Source: Paucisalibacillus globulus
Lineage (GTDB): Bacteria; Bacillota; Bacilli; Bacillales; Amphibacillaceae
DNA: 64,000 bases
Reading direction: 5' to 3'
NCBI RefSeq assembly: GCF_900184735.1
Contig: NZ_LT855385.1
Coordinates: 29,031-93,030, forward strand
Shown here: in pieces, positions 1 to 10,267 of the stretch
Position numbering within the stretch: the first letter of the stretch is position 1
Layout: every line of letters starts with the position of its first letter
Program-made: the position numbers and the translations under genes
Notes under the pieces: generated by a model
Told to the model about the DNA's origin: nothing
The model's input: only the letters and a program-made list of their open reading frames with translations
Databases searched by the model: none

Positions 1-110
1 TCGCCCCTGTGCTGGCAGTAAAAGCGGAGTATTCTGCCGGAGCGGTGTCGTACCAATATTCACTGCAATAGAATGAGAAGATTGATAGTAGTTACCGCAC
101 AGTTACTATC
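1..110. repeat. Interspersed palindromic element R0, right end only
   Basis: This is the right-hand end of an element that starts before the window. It carries the CCCCTGTGCTGGCAG module (about 5-20), the outer end of the A-type palindrome (GGAGTATTCTGCCGGAGCGG, 25-44) and a terminal repeat GTTACCGCACAGTT at 91-104. The same blocks recur at 7167, 13393, 23693, 31043 and 63784. The orientation (A half last) matches R3. No coding capacity is credible here. The family is described at R1 and in the findings. Confidence 0.8.
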
Positions 111-145
111 TACTATTTGCTAGATCACTATCAGGATAGAAAATA

Positions 146-195
146 AAAAGAAGGCTAACCTTTTAAAAAATCAAGGGTTAGCCTTCTTTTTATTT
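146..195. terminator. Rho-independent terminator after hemL
   Basis: A perfect stem (GAAGGCTAACC at 150-160 with GGTTAGCCTTC at 176-186) is flanked by A and T runs on both sides, so it can act in both directions. On the minus strand it ends the heme operon and overlaps the last codons of hemL. Confidence 0.85.
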
Positions 196-1476
196 TAGTA
201 GTGAAAATGCTTTTCTAGCTGCTTGGATTGTTTTTTTGATGTCTTCCTCTGTATGTTTTGTAGATAAGAATAACCCCTCAAATTGTGATGGAGGTAGGAA
301 TATTCCTTCTTCAATCATGGTTCGGTAATATTGGTTAAAGTGTTCTAAATTAGATTTAGAAGCAGTCTCAAAGCTCGTAACAGGTTCTTCAGCAAAGAAG
401 ACTCCTACCATAGATCCTGCTCGGTTAATTTGTAATGGAACATTATAGTCTTCAGCTGCTTTTTTGTAGCCCTCTACCAATAGATCCACTTTCTTACTCA
501 TATCTTCATAGGATTCCTTTGTTAGTGCATCTAATGTTTCATAACCTGCTGTCATTGCTAAAGGATTGCCTGATAAGGTTCCAGCCTGATAAATTGGTCC
601 TGCAGGTGCAACTTGCTGCATAATTTCCCTTTTTCCACCATATGCTCCAACTGGTAATCCTCCACCGATTACTTTACCGAGACAAGTTAAATCAGGTATT
701 ACATCATAATAACCTTGTGCACAATGATAATCAACACGGAATCCAGTCATGACCTCATCAAATATTAATAAAGACCCATGGTCTTCCGTTATCTTTCTTA
801 AGAACGGTAAAAAGTCATTGACTGGTGGTACTACCCCCATATTACCGCAAACTGGTTCAGCAATTACTGCTGCAATATTTTCACCATATTTATCAAAAGC
901 AGTACGAACCCCTTCTTGGTCATTATAAGCGACTGTAATTGTATTTTGAGCAACTGACTTAGGGACTCCAGGACTATCTGGTAATCCTAGTGTGGCCACA
1001 CCAGACCCTGCCTTAATTAATAAGGAATCTCCATGACCATGGTAACTCCCCTCAAATTTTAAGATTAGATCTCTACCAGTAAATCCACGCGCTAATCTTA
1101 AAGCACTCATCGTCGCCTCAGTACCAGAATTAACCATACGAACAACTTCAATTGAAGGTACACGTTCAATAACTAATTTTGCTAATTTATTTTCTAATAC
1201 AGTTGGGGCACCAAAGCTTGTTCCATTTTCAATTACCTCGTGTAATTTACCAACTACTCTCTCATCAGCATGACCTAATATAAGAGGTCCCCAACTCAAA
1301 ACATAATCGATGTATTCATTGCCATCAATATCTTTAATTTTAGAGCCCTTTCCACTTTCCATAAAAATTGGGTCCATTCCAACTGATTTAAACGCTCGAA
1401 CTGGTGAGTTTACACCACCGGGCATTAAATCAACAGCTTCCTTGTATGCATCAATTGATTGATTAAATTGCTTCAA
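190..1476 (-). CDS. hemL: Glutamate-1-semialdehyde 2,1-aminomutase
   Basis: PLP-dependent enzyme that moves the amino group of glutamate-1-semialdehyde to give 5-aminolevulinate, the second step of the C5 heme pathway, in the cytoplasm. Visible motifs are SGTEA (117-121), the PLP-binding Asp in FDEVMTGFR (D240) and the Schiff-base Lys in CLGKVIGGG (K268). The 428-residue length is normal for the family. The start is TTG, set by a GAGGTG ribosome site six bases upstream. It is the last gene of hemAXCDBL, 13 bp after hemB, and is followed by a strong terminator. The family also has a paralogue form (gsaB) in Bacillus, but the operon position argues for hemL. Confidence 0.97.
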   Translation of the reverse strand: MKQFNQSIDAYKEAVDLMPGGVNSPVRAFKSVGMDPIFMESGKGSKIKDIDGNEYIDYVLSWGPLILGHADERVVGKLHEVIENGTSFGAPTVLENKLAKLVIERVPSIEVVRMVNSGTEATMSALRLARGFTGRDLILKFEGSYHGHGDSLLIKAGSGVATLGLPDSPGVPKSVAQNTITVAYNDQEGVRTAFDKYGENIAAVIAEPVCGNMGVVPPVNDFLPFLRKITEDHGSLLIFDEVMTGFRVDYHCAQGYYDVIPDLTCLGKVIGGGLPVGAYGGKREIMQQVAPAGPIYQAGTLSGNPLAMTAGYETLDALTKESYEDMSKKVDLLVEGYKKAAEDYNVPLQINRAGSMVGVFFAEEPVTSFETASKSNLEHFNQYYRTMIEEGIFLPPSQFEGLFLSTKHTEEDIKKTIQAARKAFSLLK

Positions 1477-1489
1477 TTTTTACACCTCA

Positions 1490-2476
1490 CTATTTAGCTT
1501 CTTTAAGCCAATTTGCCACATCTTTTGCAAAATATGAAATAATTAAGTCCGCTCCAGCACGTTTCATCGATGTTAGTTTCTCTAATACAAGTTCTTTTTC
1601 ATTAATCCAACCATTTTGTGCTGCAGCTTTAACCATTGAATATTCTCCACTTACATTATACGCCACAATTGGTAAATTAAAGTTATTTCGTACATCACGC
1701 ACTATATCTAAATAAGACATTGCAGGTTTCACGATAAGGAAATCTGCTCCTTCTTCAACGTCTGATTCTGCCTCCCTCAATGCTTCTAAGCGATTTGCTG
1801 GATCCATTTGATATGTTTTTCGATCACCAAATTGAGGGGTACTATCTGCAGCATCACGGAAAGGACCGTAGAATGCCGAAGCATATTTTACAGCATATGA
1901 CATGATTGGTATATTGGTAAATCCTGCTTCATCTAATGCCTCTCTAATTACCCGTACAAAACCATCCATCATATTAGATGGTGCAATAATATCAGCACCA
2001 GCTTCTGCTTGTGATACGGCTGTTTTGGCTAATAATTTTAACGATTCATCATTATCTACATCTTGATTATGAATAACTCCACAGTGACCATGAGACGTAT
2101 ATTCACAAAGACAAGTATCTGCCACAACCAAAATATTAGGATATTTACTTTTTACTAGACGTGTTGCTTCTTGCACAATACCGTGATTGTGATATGCGCC
2201 AGTACCGACTTCATCTTTGTCATTTGGAACTCCAAATAAGATAATAGACTGAATACCTAAATCATCCACTTCTTTTACCTCATCAAGTAACAGATCCATG
2301 GACACCTGAAAAACTCCTGGCATAGATGGAACTTCTTTTTTAATATTGGACCCTTCCACGACAAACATTGGATAAATAAAATCTTCTACTCTAAGATGAT
2401 TTTCTCTAACCATTGCTCTCATTGAATACGATGAACGCAATCGGCGGTGTCGTTTGAAATTTGTATTTAATTCCAT
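1490..2476 (-). CDS. hemB: Porphobilinogen synthase (delta-aminolevulinate dehydratase)
   Basis: Condenses two 5-aminolevulinates into porphobilinogen. Seen directly (counted from a start at 2485) are the zinc-type cysteine cluster [14 protein letters not shown] (C125, C127, C135) and the two active-site lysines in [12 protein letters not shown] (K200) and FLIVKPAM (K253). An in-frame TTG lies at 2485, but AGAGGA touches it directly. The ATG at 2476 has correct spacing from that site and gives 328 residues, close to the usual 324, so I chose it. It follows hemD with only a few bases between and is therefore probably translationally coupled within the heme operon. Confidence 0.96.
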   Translation of the reverse strand: MELNTNFKRHRRLRSSYSMRAMVRENHLRVEDFIYPMFVVEGSNIKKEVPSMPGVFQVSMDLLLDEVKEVDDLGIQSIILFGVPNDKDEVGTGAYHNHGIVQEATRLVKSKYPNILVVADTCLCEYTSHGHCGVIHNQDVDNDESLKLLAKTAVSQAEAGADIIAPSNMMDGFVRVIREALDEAGFTNIPIMSYAVKYASAFYGPFRDAADSTPQFGDRKTYQMDPANRLEALREAESDVEEGADFLIVKPAMSYLDIVRDVRNNFNLPIVAYNVSGEYSMVKAAAQNGWINEKELVLEKLTSMKRAGADLIISYFAKDVANWLKEAK

Positions 2477-2481
2477 ATTCT

Positions 2482-3240
2482 TCAATCCTCTCTCATAACA
2501 ATATCACACATAACTTGTATCATACCTTCTATAGTAAATAAGTCTGATGAAATAACATTGTTGAATCCAAGTTGTCTCGCCCGCTCCTCGGTTGTTGTTC
2601 CAATACAAACAATTAGTGTATCATTCGAAATCTCTCTATTTGAGAATTTCACAAAAGCTTCAACTGTCGAGGGACTCGTAAAGGTAATAAAATCAAACTT
2701 AGTGGTATTAAGCACTTGCTGTAGATGTTCACTTATCTCACCATTATAAACAGTTTCGTATACGACTATTGTATGATAAGGTACTCCAGCTTCCTCAAAG
2801 CCTCTTTCGATTACATCTCGAGACCTGCTCCCTTGAACTAATAACACTTGTCCAATATTATGATAGTTTTCCAGGAATTCTTTAACCATAGTCTTTCCAT
2901 CATACTTAGAAGGAATTATTTCAGCTTGATAACCGTATTGATTTAGGACTTCCCCTGTTTTGTGTCCAACTACAGCAAATTTTACGTTTGATAAATCCCA
3001 ATTCTTATTGATTACTATTTCAAAAAAGCATCTTACTCCATTGACACTAGTAAAGAAAACCCACTGAAATTTTTCCAAAGGTTGTGGTAATTTTTCTATA
3101 AAATCAGTCCTACATGCTATTTTCAATAAGGGAACTTCTACTACACTAGCACCACATTCATGCAGTTGATTAGAAAACAACTTCGCTTGGCTTGCCTCTC
3201 GTGTTACCAGAACTTTCTTCCCTGATAATGGAAGAGCCAT
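2482..3240 (-). CDS. hemD: Uroporphyrinogen-III synthase
   Basis: Cyclises hydroxymethylbilane with inversion of ring D to give uroporphyrinogen III, the branch point to heme and siroheme. Sequence identity within the family is low. The call rests on the N-terminal pattern [13 protein letters not shown], the block [15 protein letters not shown] with the conserved TSPST, and above all the position between hemC and hemB. At 252 residues it has normal length. Its ATG overlaps the hemC stop by one base (TAATG), which points to coupled translation. Confidence 0.93.
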   Translation of the reverse strand: MALPLSGKKVLVTREASQAKLFSNQLHECGASVVEVPLLKIACRTDFIEKLPQPLEKFQWVFFTSVNGVRCFFEIVINKNWDLSNVKFAVVGHKTGEVLNQYGYQAEIIPSKYDGKTMVKEFLENYHNIGQVLLVQGSRSRDVIERGFEEAGVPYHTIVVYETVYNGEISEHLQQVLNTTKFDFITFTSPSTVEAFVKFSNREISNDTLIVCIGTTTEERARQLGFNNVISSDLFTIEGMIQVMCDIVMRED

Positions 3241-4169
3241 TACTTATCGAGCTCCACTTTCACTTGCTCGATAATTTCTCTGGCACCTTGTTTCATTAAC
3301 TTTTCAGCAGCCTCTTTACCTACTTGCTCAGGGTCTGTTCCACGAACAACCTCATTTAGAATTGTTTTTCCATCAGGCGTACCAACCAGCGCATTTAAGA
3401 CCACTTCGTCATTCTCTAAGTAAGCGAATCCCCCGATAGGTATCTGGCATCCACCTTCTAATAAATTCAAGTAAGTTCTTTCAGCAGTAACCGTTCTTAC
3501 TGTATAATCATCATTTATTTTAGAAAGAATAGAACGAATCTCATCATCATCTTCACGACATTCAATTGCTAATGCTCCTTGACCTACAGCAGGAACACAG
3601 ACTTCTGGTTCTAGGTATTCTGTAATTAGTTCTTCATTTAATCCAACACGCTTTAAACCAGAAACTGCAAGAATAATTGCATCATAATCTTCTTCTTGTA
3701 ATTTACGAATTCTAGTCTCAATGTTTCCACGAATCCATTTAATTTCGATATCAGGTCTAGTTGCAAGTATTTGTGCTGCGCGACGTAAGCTACTCGTACC
3801 AACGATGGCCCCTTGAGGTAGATCCTTCAACAATACATTATTCTTTGAGATTAAGGCGTCCCTGTGATCTTCCCTAATCGGCATGGAAGAAATAACCAAT
3901 CCTTCAGGTAATACAGCAGGCATATCTTTCATACTATGGACAGCAAAATCAATCTCTTTATCATAGAGGGCTTTTTCTATTTCTTTTACAAATAGGCCCT
4001 TCCCGCCTACTTTAGATAAAGTGACATCTAGAATGCGGTCTCCTTTTGTCATTATTTTTTTTACTTCAATCTCATTTTCTACTCCTGCTTTTTTCAATTC
4101 ATTAATAACCCAATTTGTCTGAGTTAATGCAAGATTACTTTTTCTTGAACCAACAATTATTTTTCGCAA
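3240..4169 (-). CDS. hemC: Hydroxymethylbilane synthase (porphobilinogen deaminase)
   Basis: Polymerises four porphobilinogens to hydroxymethylbilane on a dipyrromethane cofactor. The cofactor-binding cysteine is visible in [10 protein letters not shown] (C241). The catalytic Asp is in HSMKDMP (D82), and the substrate-binding basic residues are in [10 protein letters not shown] and [13 protein letters not shown]. The 309-residue length is typical. It lies 15 bp after hemX and overlaps hemD by one base inside the hem operon. Confidence 0.97.
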   Translation of the reverse strand: MRKIIVGSRKSNLALTQTNWVINELKKAGVENEIEVKKIMTKGDRILDVTLSKVGGKGLFVKEIEKALYDKEIDFAVHSMKDMPAVLPEGLVISSMPIREDHRDALISKNNVLLKDLPQGAIVGTSSLRRAAQILATRPDIEIKWIRGNIETRIRKLQEEDYDAIILAVSGLKRVGLNEELITEYLEPEVCVPAVGQGALAIECREDDDEIRSILSKINDDYTVRTVTAERTYLNLLEGGCQIPIGGFAYLENDEVVLNALVGTPDGKTILNEVVRGTDPEQVGKEAAEKLMKQGAREIIEQVKVELDK

Positions 4170-4184
4170 TCTAATTCCTCCTAA

Positions 4185-5003
4185 TTAAATATGAAAGTTC
4201 GATAGTTCGGTAAATAAAAAGAAATTAATAATTAAAATTAGAAATGCATAAGTGTTATATCTCGCTAATGTTTTACCTGAAAACCTACGTACAATCCGCA
4301 GTATTAGATAAACAATATATACACATAAAACTAATATGGAACCTAATGTTTTTAAATCAAACCAATAAAATTCAACATGTTCGGTATAGGCCCATACGAA
4401 ACCTAAGATTATCCCTATAAATAATAATGGAACACCAATCGATATAGTACGAAAGGTGAAGTAGTCGAGCCTATCTAAATCTCCTATGCGCCACATCCAT
4501 TTTATCGCTTTTTTCTCTTTTAAGAAATGATATTGCACCATATACATTAAGGACACAAGAAAGGATATTGTAAAAAATCCATACGAGATAATTGCTAAAG
4601 ATATATGAGCGATTAGTATCTCATCAACAAGTTTAATACCATTACTAACAACTTGTGATTGCGCAACAAGAGATACATGCATAAGTAAAATGAAAAAACC
4701 GAATAAATTAATGAAGAAAACAATAAAATTCATTTTAAATAAACGATTCATAATGATAGAAAACGTGACAAGGACCCAAGCATAAAAATAAAGGCTATCT
4801 ATTATAGTAGCGATAGGTATACTTTTTTCTATCCAAATATGTTGAAATAAAAAAAAGGTTTGTAAGACCCAAACCATACAAAGTAACCAGAAGGCGGATT
4901 GTTTTGCCTTCCGGTTTTGCTGTACAAAATCAATAAAGAAACCAATAAGACTTAAAACATAAATAAATAATATACACTCATAGATCCAACGAACATCAAC
5001 CAT
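4185..5003 (-). CDS. hemX: HemX, CcsA-like heme-pathway membrane protein
   Basis: A 272-residue integral membrane protein with about eight hydrophobic segments, including a C-terminal set around YAFLILIINFFLF. It belongs to the cytochrome c assembly (CcsA/HemX) family. In B. subtilis HemX lowers the cellular amount of HemA, so it acts as feedback control on tetrapyrrole synthesis. The assignment comes from membrane topology, the EILIAHISLAIISYGFF block with a conserved His, and the position between hemA and hemC. No enzymatic residues can be claimed. Confidence 0.9.
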   Translation of the reverse strand: MVDVRWIYECILFIYVLSLIGFFIDFVQQNRKAKQSAFWLLCMVWVLQTFFLFQHIWIEKSIPIATIIDSLYFYAWVLVTFSIIMNRLFKMNFIVFFINLFGFFILLMHVSLVAQSQVVSNGIKLVDEILIAHISLAIISYGFFTISFLVSLMYMVQYHFLKEKKAIKWMWRIGDLDRLDYFTFRTISIGVPLLFIGIILGFVWAYTEHVEFYWFDLKTLGSILVLCVYIVYLILRIVRRFSGKTLARYNTYAFLILIINFFLFTELSNFHI

Positions 5004-5023
5004 ACTACAAATCCTTTACTAAT

Positions 5024-6388
5024 TTAATTCGTAGCGACCTTATTTATTAGAGGAATTTCATTTTTAATAGATTGTAATATAAGTTCATTTTTTTCTACTT
5101 GTTTTGCAAATTCCTCTTTTACTTGTTCTTCAATACCAAATATATCAATAAATAATTGCAATGATTCTGCAGCATTCTCAGAACCAGCTAACTCTTTTGC
5201 TTGTGTGATAGGATCTTTCAACAGCTGATTAATAATACTTTTTGTGTGTTTACTAAGAACTTTTCTTTCTCGATCTGTTAAGTCTGGCATCTTTCTTTCA
5301 ATACTCTTCATTGTTTCAGCCTGAATAGTAAGAGCTTTATTTCTTAAAGCTGAGATTACTGGCACAACCCCTAATGTTTTGAGCCATTCCTTAAAAGTGA
5401 CGATCTCTTTTTCAAGTAGGATTTCAATCTGTTCTGCAGCTTTTTTACGTGTTTCTAAGTTTTCATCAACAATATGTTGAAGATCATCAATATCATATAA
5501 AAACACATTGTCCATTTTACCAATAGCAGGGTCGATATCTCTAGGTACAGCAATATCGACTAAAAACAACGCTTTACCTTTGCGTTCTTTCTGGATGGAT
5601 TGAAGCATTTCATTTGTTAATACATAATCATTAGAGCCCGTAGAACTAATCAAGATATCGGTTTGTGTTAGAACTTGATTGAGGTTATCTAGTTGTTCGG
5701 CCCTTGCATTAAATTGATTGGCTAGATCCATTGCTTTCTCTAATGTGCGGTTTACAACAGTGATATTCGTCGCACCAGAACCCTGTAAATTCTTCGCTGC
5801 AAGTTCGCCCATCTTTCCAGCACCAAGTATCACGACATGTTTATCTGCTAAAGTTCCAAAGACTTTCTTTGCAAGTTCAACAGCTGCATAACTTACAGAA
5901 ACTGCATTTTCACCAATAGCTGTTTCTTTTTGAGCCCTTTTAGCAAATGTAATAGCTTGTTTAAACAGTTCATTAAATACCGTCCCTGTTGCTTTAATCT
6001 CCTGTGAAGCTAGAAATGCATTTTTCACTTGACCAAGAATTTGTGTTTCGCCAAGAATCATAGAGTCTAGACCCGCCGAAACTTTAAACAAATGTTCCAA
6101 GGCTCCATCGTCTTCAGTAATTCGTAGACACGAAGAAAACTCTTCCTTATCTATACCAAACCAATCAGCAAGAAACTGCTTTATATAATAACGACCTGTA
6201 TGTACCTGGTCGACTACAGCATAGATTTCAGTTCGGTTACAAGTTGAAACGATAACGTTCTCTAATATACTTTTACGGTTTTTTAATTCTCTCATGGCAT
6301 CCTGAAGAGAGTTTTCTGAGAAAGTTAGTTTTTCTCTAATTTCAACAGGGGCTGTCTTATAATTTAAACCAACTTTTAAAATATGCAC
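5024..6388 (-). CDS. hemA: Glutamyl-tRNA reductase
   Basis: First committed step of C5 heme synthesis: NADPH-dependent reduction of glutamyl-tRNA(Glu) to glutamate-1-semialdehyde. The catalytic cysteine is in [13 protein letters not shown] (C50), followed by [17 protein letters not shown] and the NADPH-binding [17 protein letters not shown]. The C-terminal helical dimerisation domain is complete. At 454 residues it is full length. The start is GTG with GGAGG nine bases upstream. It is the first gene of the hem operon, so transcription probably starts in 6389-6500, where several TATAAT-like boxes lie but no convincing matched -35. Confidence 0.97.
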   Translation of the reverse strand: MHILKVGLNYKTAPVEIREKLTFSENSLQDAMRELKNRKSILENVIVSTCNRTEIYAVVDQVHTGRYYIKQFLADWFGIDKEEFSSCLRITEDDGALEHLFKVSAGLDSMILGETQILGQVKNAFLASQEIKATGTVFNELFKQAITFAKRAQKETAIGENAVSVSYAAVELAKKVFGTLADKHVVILGAGKMGELAAKNLQGSGATNITVVNRTLEKAMDLANQFNARAEQLDNLNQVLTQTDILISSTGSNDYVLTNEMLQSIQKERKGKALFLVDIAVPRDIDPAIGKMDNVFLYDIDDLQHIVDENLETRKKAAEQIEILLEKEIVTFKEWLKTLGVVPVISALRNKALTIQAETMKSIERKMPDLTDRERKVLSKHTKSIINQLLKDPITQAKELAGSENAAESLQLFIDIFGIEEQVKEEFAKQVEKNELILQSIKNEIPLINKVATN

Positions 6389-6608
6389 CTTATCTCTCCT
6401 CCAAAAGTTAAGCGGTTCAAATAGGCTTGAACATTATAATGATACTTTATATTATAACATAGTAATATCGTTTAATTTTCTGCTATTGTGAACAGATTTT
6501 GAAACAATATGCTATCATAAAGATAAATACAGATGTACTCTAACATACCATGATATTAGAAGCAAGAAATCAACATGGATTCTCTTGATAGTTAAGCGAG
6601 GTGAAACA

Positions 6609-7088
6609 ATGAAAAATAAAAATACATTAACTGCTTATATGCTAATTGGAATTGGGCTTTACTTTTTACTTAGACAATTAAAACTTCCTATTTTTACAGA
6701 CTTTTATTCCTGGCCAACCATTTTAATCGTTATCGGACTTGCACTTTTAATTTACAGCTTTCAGACAAAAGAATATAATTCATTATTTAGTGGAACACTT
6801 GTTTTCGGACTTGGGATTCATTTTCACGGAATTAGACATTATAGTTTTTGGATTGACCATTGGGCAATGTATCCATTGATAGTTGGGATTGCTTTTCTTG
6901 TGCGGTACTTCAAGACAAAACAAGGATTATTACCTGGACTTATTCTTCTGTTAATTTCTTGTATCTTTATCTTCTCTATTAATATTCCGTCATGGTTTGA
7001 TTGGATACATGATGTTGCTGATTTCATTGATGTATATTGGCCAGTTGTATTAGTTGTGATAGGTGTTTATCTCCTTAAGAAAAAATAA
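6609..7088 (+). CDS. LiaI/LiaF-like transmembrane-region protein
   Basis: A 159-residue membrane protein with five or six hydrophobic stretches, each beginning like the LiaF/LiaI transmembrane family (YMLIGIGLYFLLRQL near the N-terminus, YWPVVLVVIGVYLLKKK at the end). It has no C-terminal soluble LiaF domain. The reading frame can be extended to a TTG at 6585, but a GAGGTG site ends six bases before the ATG at 6609, so that is the start. It is transcribed divergently from hemA and stands alone, ending just before repeat R1. A role in envelope stress is only suggested by the family. Confidence 0.8.
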   Translation: MKNKNTLTAYMLIGIGLYFLLRQLKLPIFTDFYSWPTILIVIGLALLIYSFQTKEYNSLFSGTLVFGLGIHFHGIRHYSFWIDHWAMYPLIVGIAFLVRYFKTKQGLLPGLILLLISCIFIFSINIPSWFDWIHDVADFIDVYWPVVLVVIGVYLLKKK

Positions 7089-7166
7089 GAGTATTCTTTA
7101 TCCTAACGAAAACGAATTATGCCACCTAGTTCTTTTATTTTATGTATATTCTTATTACATATTTTA

Positions 7167-7629
7167 TAGAAACTGTACAGTAACAGAGGTAACATTATTT
7201 GATTTGGTGAAGCTTGATGCTACCGCTCCGGCAGAATACTCCACTTTCCGCGGGCCCGGCCTCAGCCTCCTCGAGGAAAGTTCGCCTCTGCGGGGTCTTC
7301 GGACACGTGCTTTTCCCGCAGGAGTCTCCGTATTCTGCCTGCGCTAGTTTGGTTTTTTAACTTTAAGTTAGTAAGTAATTATTGTGTTATATTTTTTCCG
7401 CTCAATACTAGCGAAGGAAATACACGGAGACTCCTGCGGGAGGATAGGCATCGGTGAGACCCCGCAAGAGCTTTAGCTCTGAGGAGACTCACCAGCCGCC
7501 CGCGGCAAGGTAGACACTGTGAGGTCTTTTCGAACAGATGTCGCCCCTGTGCTGGCAGTAAAAGCGGAGTGTATTTGCGTAGCGGGTATGCTCCTCTATC
7601 CAAGATGCTTATTTACCGCATAGTTTCTA
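7167..7629 (+). repeat. Interspersed palindromic element R1 (complete, 463 bp)
   Basis: Bounded by near-inverted terminal repeats TAGAAACTGTACAGTAAC (7167) and TTACCGCATAGTTTCTA (ending 7629). It has two palindromic halves. The A half (about 7226-7342) starts with GGCAGAATAC and ends with GTATTCTGCC. The B half (about 7408-7591) runs from GGAAATACAC to GTGTATTTGC and has an inner hairpin with the tip AGAGCT/AGCTCT (467-480 of line 7xxx, i.e. 7467-7480). Near 7503-7561 it holds the module AAGGTAGACACTGTGAGGT...CCCCTGTGCTGGCAG. It contains no transposase. It separates the convergent LiaF-like gene and amino acid transporter. Confidence 0.9.
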
Positions 7630-7667
7630 TCAAAATTGCAACAAATACTGGAATTTAGGCAAAAGAA

Positions 7668-7701
7668 AAATCCGAACTAATGGTAAGATTAGTTCGGATT
7701 T
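7668..7701. terminator. Terminator after amino acid ABC importer
   Basis: A perfect 13-bp stem, AAATCCGAACTAA (7668-7680) with TTAGTTCGGATTT (7689-7701), lies just past the stop of the ATPase gene. On the minus strand it is followed by TTTTTCTTTTG. Confidence 0.85.
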
Positions 7702-7712
7702 CTGTTTGACTC

Positions 7713-8450
7713 TTATAAAATAGAACTTAAAAATTCTTTTGTTCGTTGTTCTTTAGGGCCATCAAATATTTCTTCAGGTTTTCCGTATTCAACGATTTTA
7801 CCATCATGCATATAAACAACCCTATCCCCTACTTCACGAGCAAATCCCATTTCATGAGTTACAACAACCATCGTCATACCCTCTTCAGCCAATTCTTTCA
7901 TGGTATTTAACACTTCTCCAACTAACTCTGGATCAAGAGCTGAGGTTGGTTCATCAAATAACATTACTTCTGGATTCATTGCAAGTGACCTAGCTATGGC
8001 AACTCTTTGCTTTTGTCCTCCTGATAACGTTGATGGATAAACATGATATTTATCAGACAGACCAACCTTATCTAATAATACTTTCCCTTCTTCGATTGCC
8101 TGTTTTTTGGGCGTGTTTTTCACTAAAATGGGTGCTTCAATCACATTTTCTAATACTGTTTTATGCGGAAATAGATTAAAGTGTTGAAATACCATGCCAA
8201 CTCTTTGACGAATTTCATTCAAATTATGTGTATCCTTTTCAACTTGTTCACCTTCCAGAAATATTTTCCCATCATCTTTAATCTCTAGAAAATTCAAGCA
8301 ACGTAATAATGTACTTTTCCCAGAACCACTTGCACCAATAAGAACAACAACATCACTTTCTTCAACTTGGAGATTAATATTTCTTAACACATGTAAGTCT
8401 CCAAATGATTTATTTAATCGTTCTACCTGCACCATTAATTTTTTAGCCAT
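7713..8450 (-). CDS. Polar amino acid ABC transporter, ATP-binding protein
   Basis: A 245-residue ABC ATPase of the GlnQ/HisP/TcyC class that drives amino acid uptake at the cytoplasmic face of the membrane. Walker A is GASGSGKST, the Q-loop [10 protein letters not shown], the signature LSGGQKQR, Walker [13 protein letters not shown] and the switch His [10 protein letters not shown]. It is last in a three-gene minus-strand operon (binding protein, permease, ATPase), 16 bp after the permease, with a strong AAGGAGGTG ribosome site. Which amino acid it carries cannot be read from the sequence. Cystine, glutamine and arginine systems all look like this. Confidence 0.95.
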   Translation of the reverse strand: MAKKLMVQVERLNKSFGDLHVLRNINLQVEESDVVVLIGASGSGKSTLLRCLNFLEIKDDGKIFLEGEQVEKDTHNLNEIRQRVGMVFQHFNLFPHKTVLENVIEAPILVKNTPKKQAIEEGKVLLDKVGLSDKYHVYPSTLSGGQKQRVAIARSLAMNPEVMLFDEPTSALDPELVGEVLNTMKELAEEGMTMVVVTHEMGFAREVGDRVVYMHDGKIVEYGKPEEIFDGPKEQRTKEFLSSIL

Positions 8451-8466
8451 TCCCTAGAACACCTCC

Positions 8467-9120
8467 TTAATCACTTTTCGCCAATCTTTTCTCTATTCTA
8501 TTCACAACAACAGATAGGACTAATACGATGACTAAGTAATAAATAGCCGCGATGGAATAGAAAGTTAGAAAATCAAATGAATTAGAGCCTAAAGAGCTTG
8601 AAACACCAAATAACTCTTGAGCTCCAATAAAGGAAACAAGTGAAGAGTCTTTAATACCAATTATGAATTGGTTTCCTAGGGAAGGAATAGCCCTACGAAA
8701 GGCCTGTGGTAGAATAATTCTTCTCATGGTTTGTAGCTTAGTCATACCAAGTGATCTACCAGCTTCCATCTGCCCTTTTGCAATGGACTGAATAGATCCC
8801 CTGATTATTTCTGCAATATAAGCACCACTATGAATAGCTAAACCAATAGCACCCGCCCAAAATGCATCTATCAATATAATTTCAGTAATCCCATAATATA
8901 GGACAAAGATTTGTACAATTAAGGGAGTACCTCTTATTAACCAAATGTAAGCATCTGCAATCCATTGTAATGGCTTAATACTGGAGATTTTTAATATGGC
9001 AAAAAACAACCCAATAACAAATGCCATGACCAAGGAAGCAGCCGATAAATATAGTGTTATCTTTAGACCTTCCAAGAATATCGGATAGCTTTCCATAAAT
9101 ACATCAAAAAAATGAGACAA
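8467..9120 (-). CDS. Polar amino acid ABC transporter, permease
   Basis: A 217-residue permease of the HisM/GlnP family with about five membrane helices. The EAA loop, which docks to the ATPase, is seen as GQMEAGRSLGMTKLQTMRRI. The start is TTG with AAGGAG ten bases upstream. Only one permease gene is present, so the pore is probably a homodimer. It lies 43 bp after the binding-protein gene in the same operon. Confidence 0.94.
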   Translation of the reverse strand: MSHFFDVFMESYPIFLEGLKITLYLSAASLVMAFVIGLFFAILKISSIKPLQWIADAYIWLIRGTPLIVQIFVLYYGITEIILIDAFWAGAIGLAIHSGAYIAEIIRGSIQSIAKGQMEAGRSLGMTKLQTMRRIILPQAFRRAIPSLGNQFIIGIKDSSLVSFIGAQELFGVSSSLGSNSFDFLTFYSIAAIYYLVIVLVLSVVVNRIEKRLAKSD

Positions 9121-9163
9121 CGTGTGACAACTCCTTATGATTTTTACAAGCTCAAGACAGTAA

Positions 9164-9991
9164 CTATTCTAATTCTTCCGGTTCTTGAGTTATGTCGACA
9201 CCTATCCATTTTTCTGCGAGTTTGGCTAGCTCACCACTGTCTTTTAACTCTTGAAGTGCTTGGTTAATTGCTTCTAATAAAGCATCATTCTCTTTATTAA
9301 CTGCAATAGCTTGCTCACTAACCCCTAATTGTCCACGGTTTTCAATTTCAAGACCATTCTGAATGGCTGTTTGGCCTGTTATGTCATCGGTAATCACCGC
9401 ATCATGATGTCCCTTAGCCAAAGACTGTAATGCTACAACATCACTATCAACTTGTGGAATATTGTTCGTGTATTCCCCTGCAATCTCAACATATGTGGAA
9501 CCTCTTGATACGGAGATTTCTTTACCATTCAGATCGTCCGCAGATTGAATATCACTATCTGGTCTGGTATAAATAACTGGGCCAGAATAATAATAGGCCT
9601 CTGAAAAGTTAACTTTCTCTAGCCTCTCCTCTGTAATCGTATGACTAGCAACAGCAATGTCATAACGCCCCTCATTTACCCCGGTAACAATTCCAGAGAA
9701 CTTCGCTTTTTGTTGAACCGCTTCAAGCCCAAGCTTCTCAGCAATTGCTTCTGCTACAGCAATGTCATAACCGATCATTTTATTACCTTCCATATAACTA
9801 AACGGCTTGAACTCTCCTGATGCAGCAAAAATAAGCTTACCTTCCTCAATTAACCCATACTCCGAACTTGTATTTTCGCTATCGCTGCTTGATGAACTTT
9901 CGTTTGGCTCTGTTGTTGATTCCTTGGAGCCACATGCAGCTAGTACCATTATTGATAATACGAAAAAAAGTGTAATTTTCAGTTTTCTCAT
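9164..9991 (-). CDS. Polar amino acid ABC transporter, substrate-binding lipoprotein
   Basis: A 275-residue extracytoplasmic solute receptor of the SBP_bac_3 family. A type II signal peptide is followed by the lipobox LAAC (Cys about residue 20) and a Ser/Glu-rich linker. The receptor core shows FKPFSYMEGNKMIGYDIAVAEAIAEKLG and YDIAVASHTITEER. The protein should be lipid-anchored outside the membrane. It leads the operon, so it is expressed first, as is common for receptors. The three genes sit between hemA and engB, where B. subtilis has nothing, so this is an accessory insertion. Confidence 0.94.
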   Translation of the reverse strand: MRKLKITLFFVLSIMVLAACGSKESTTEPNESSSSSDSENTSSEYGLIEEGKLIFAASGEFKPFSYMEGNKMIGYDIAVAEAIAEKLGLEAVQQKAKFSGIVTGVNEGRYDIAVASHTITEERLEKVNFSEAYYYSGPVIYTRPDSDIQSADDLNGKEISVSRGSTYVEIAGEYTNNIPQVDSDVVALQSLAKGHHDAVITDDITGQTAIQNGLEIENRGQLGVSEQAIAVNKENDALLEAINQALQELKDSGELAKLAEKWIGVDITQEPEELE

Positions 9992-10051
9992 AAGATAAAT
10001 AATTCCTCTCTTCCTATTTTTGAAATGACAAAAGTCATCTCCTGCTTAAAA

Positions 10052-10081
10052 AGTATAACAAGTTATTAGTCGAACAACCAA
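10052..10081 (-). promoter_or_regulatory. Probable sigma-A promoter of the amino acid ABC operon
   Basis: Reading the minus strand, TTGGTT (10081-10076), an 18-bp spacer and TATACT (10057-10052) precede the receptor gene by about 60 bp. Downstream, ATGACTTTTGTCAT (about 10024-10037) forms a short inverted repeat in the leader. The -35 match is moderate. Confidence 0.5.
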
Positions 10082-10221
10082 TTGCAAATTATCTGATAAA
10101 TTAGAATTGAAAAGGAAGAAACCCGGTTATGGGCGTATAACTATATATCCCTTATAATTACTAAAGGATACTCCATGAGACTCTAATATCATCAAAAATC
10201 ATGTTTATTGATGATTACATA

Positions 10222-10262
10222 ACAAAAAAAGACCAAATTCTAAATGAATTTGATCTTTTTAT
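10222..10262 (-). terminator. Terminator after engB
   Basis: AGACCAAATTC and GAATTTGATCT form an 11-bp stem with one mismatch. It is flanked by A and T runs at the end of the lonA-engB unit. Confidence 0.75.
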
Positions 10263-10267
10263 CGTGA

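Noticed and set aside
6420..6500. Sigma-A promoter for hemA
   Set aside because: TATAAT-like boxes occur, but none has a -35 at an acceptable distance, so no position can be defended.
7379..7603. Reading frames of 60-100 codons inside the repeat elements (also 7063-7347, 13364-13594, 23719-23916, 63754-63951)
   Set aside because: They follow the G+C-rich palindromes, lack ribosome sites and differ in frame between copies. They are by-products of the repeats.
7167..7629. Repeat elements as insertion sequences with a transposase
   Set aside because: No transposase frame or remnant lies within or near any copy in the window.
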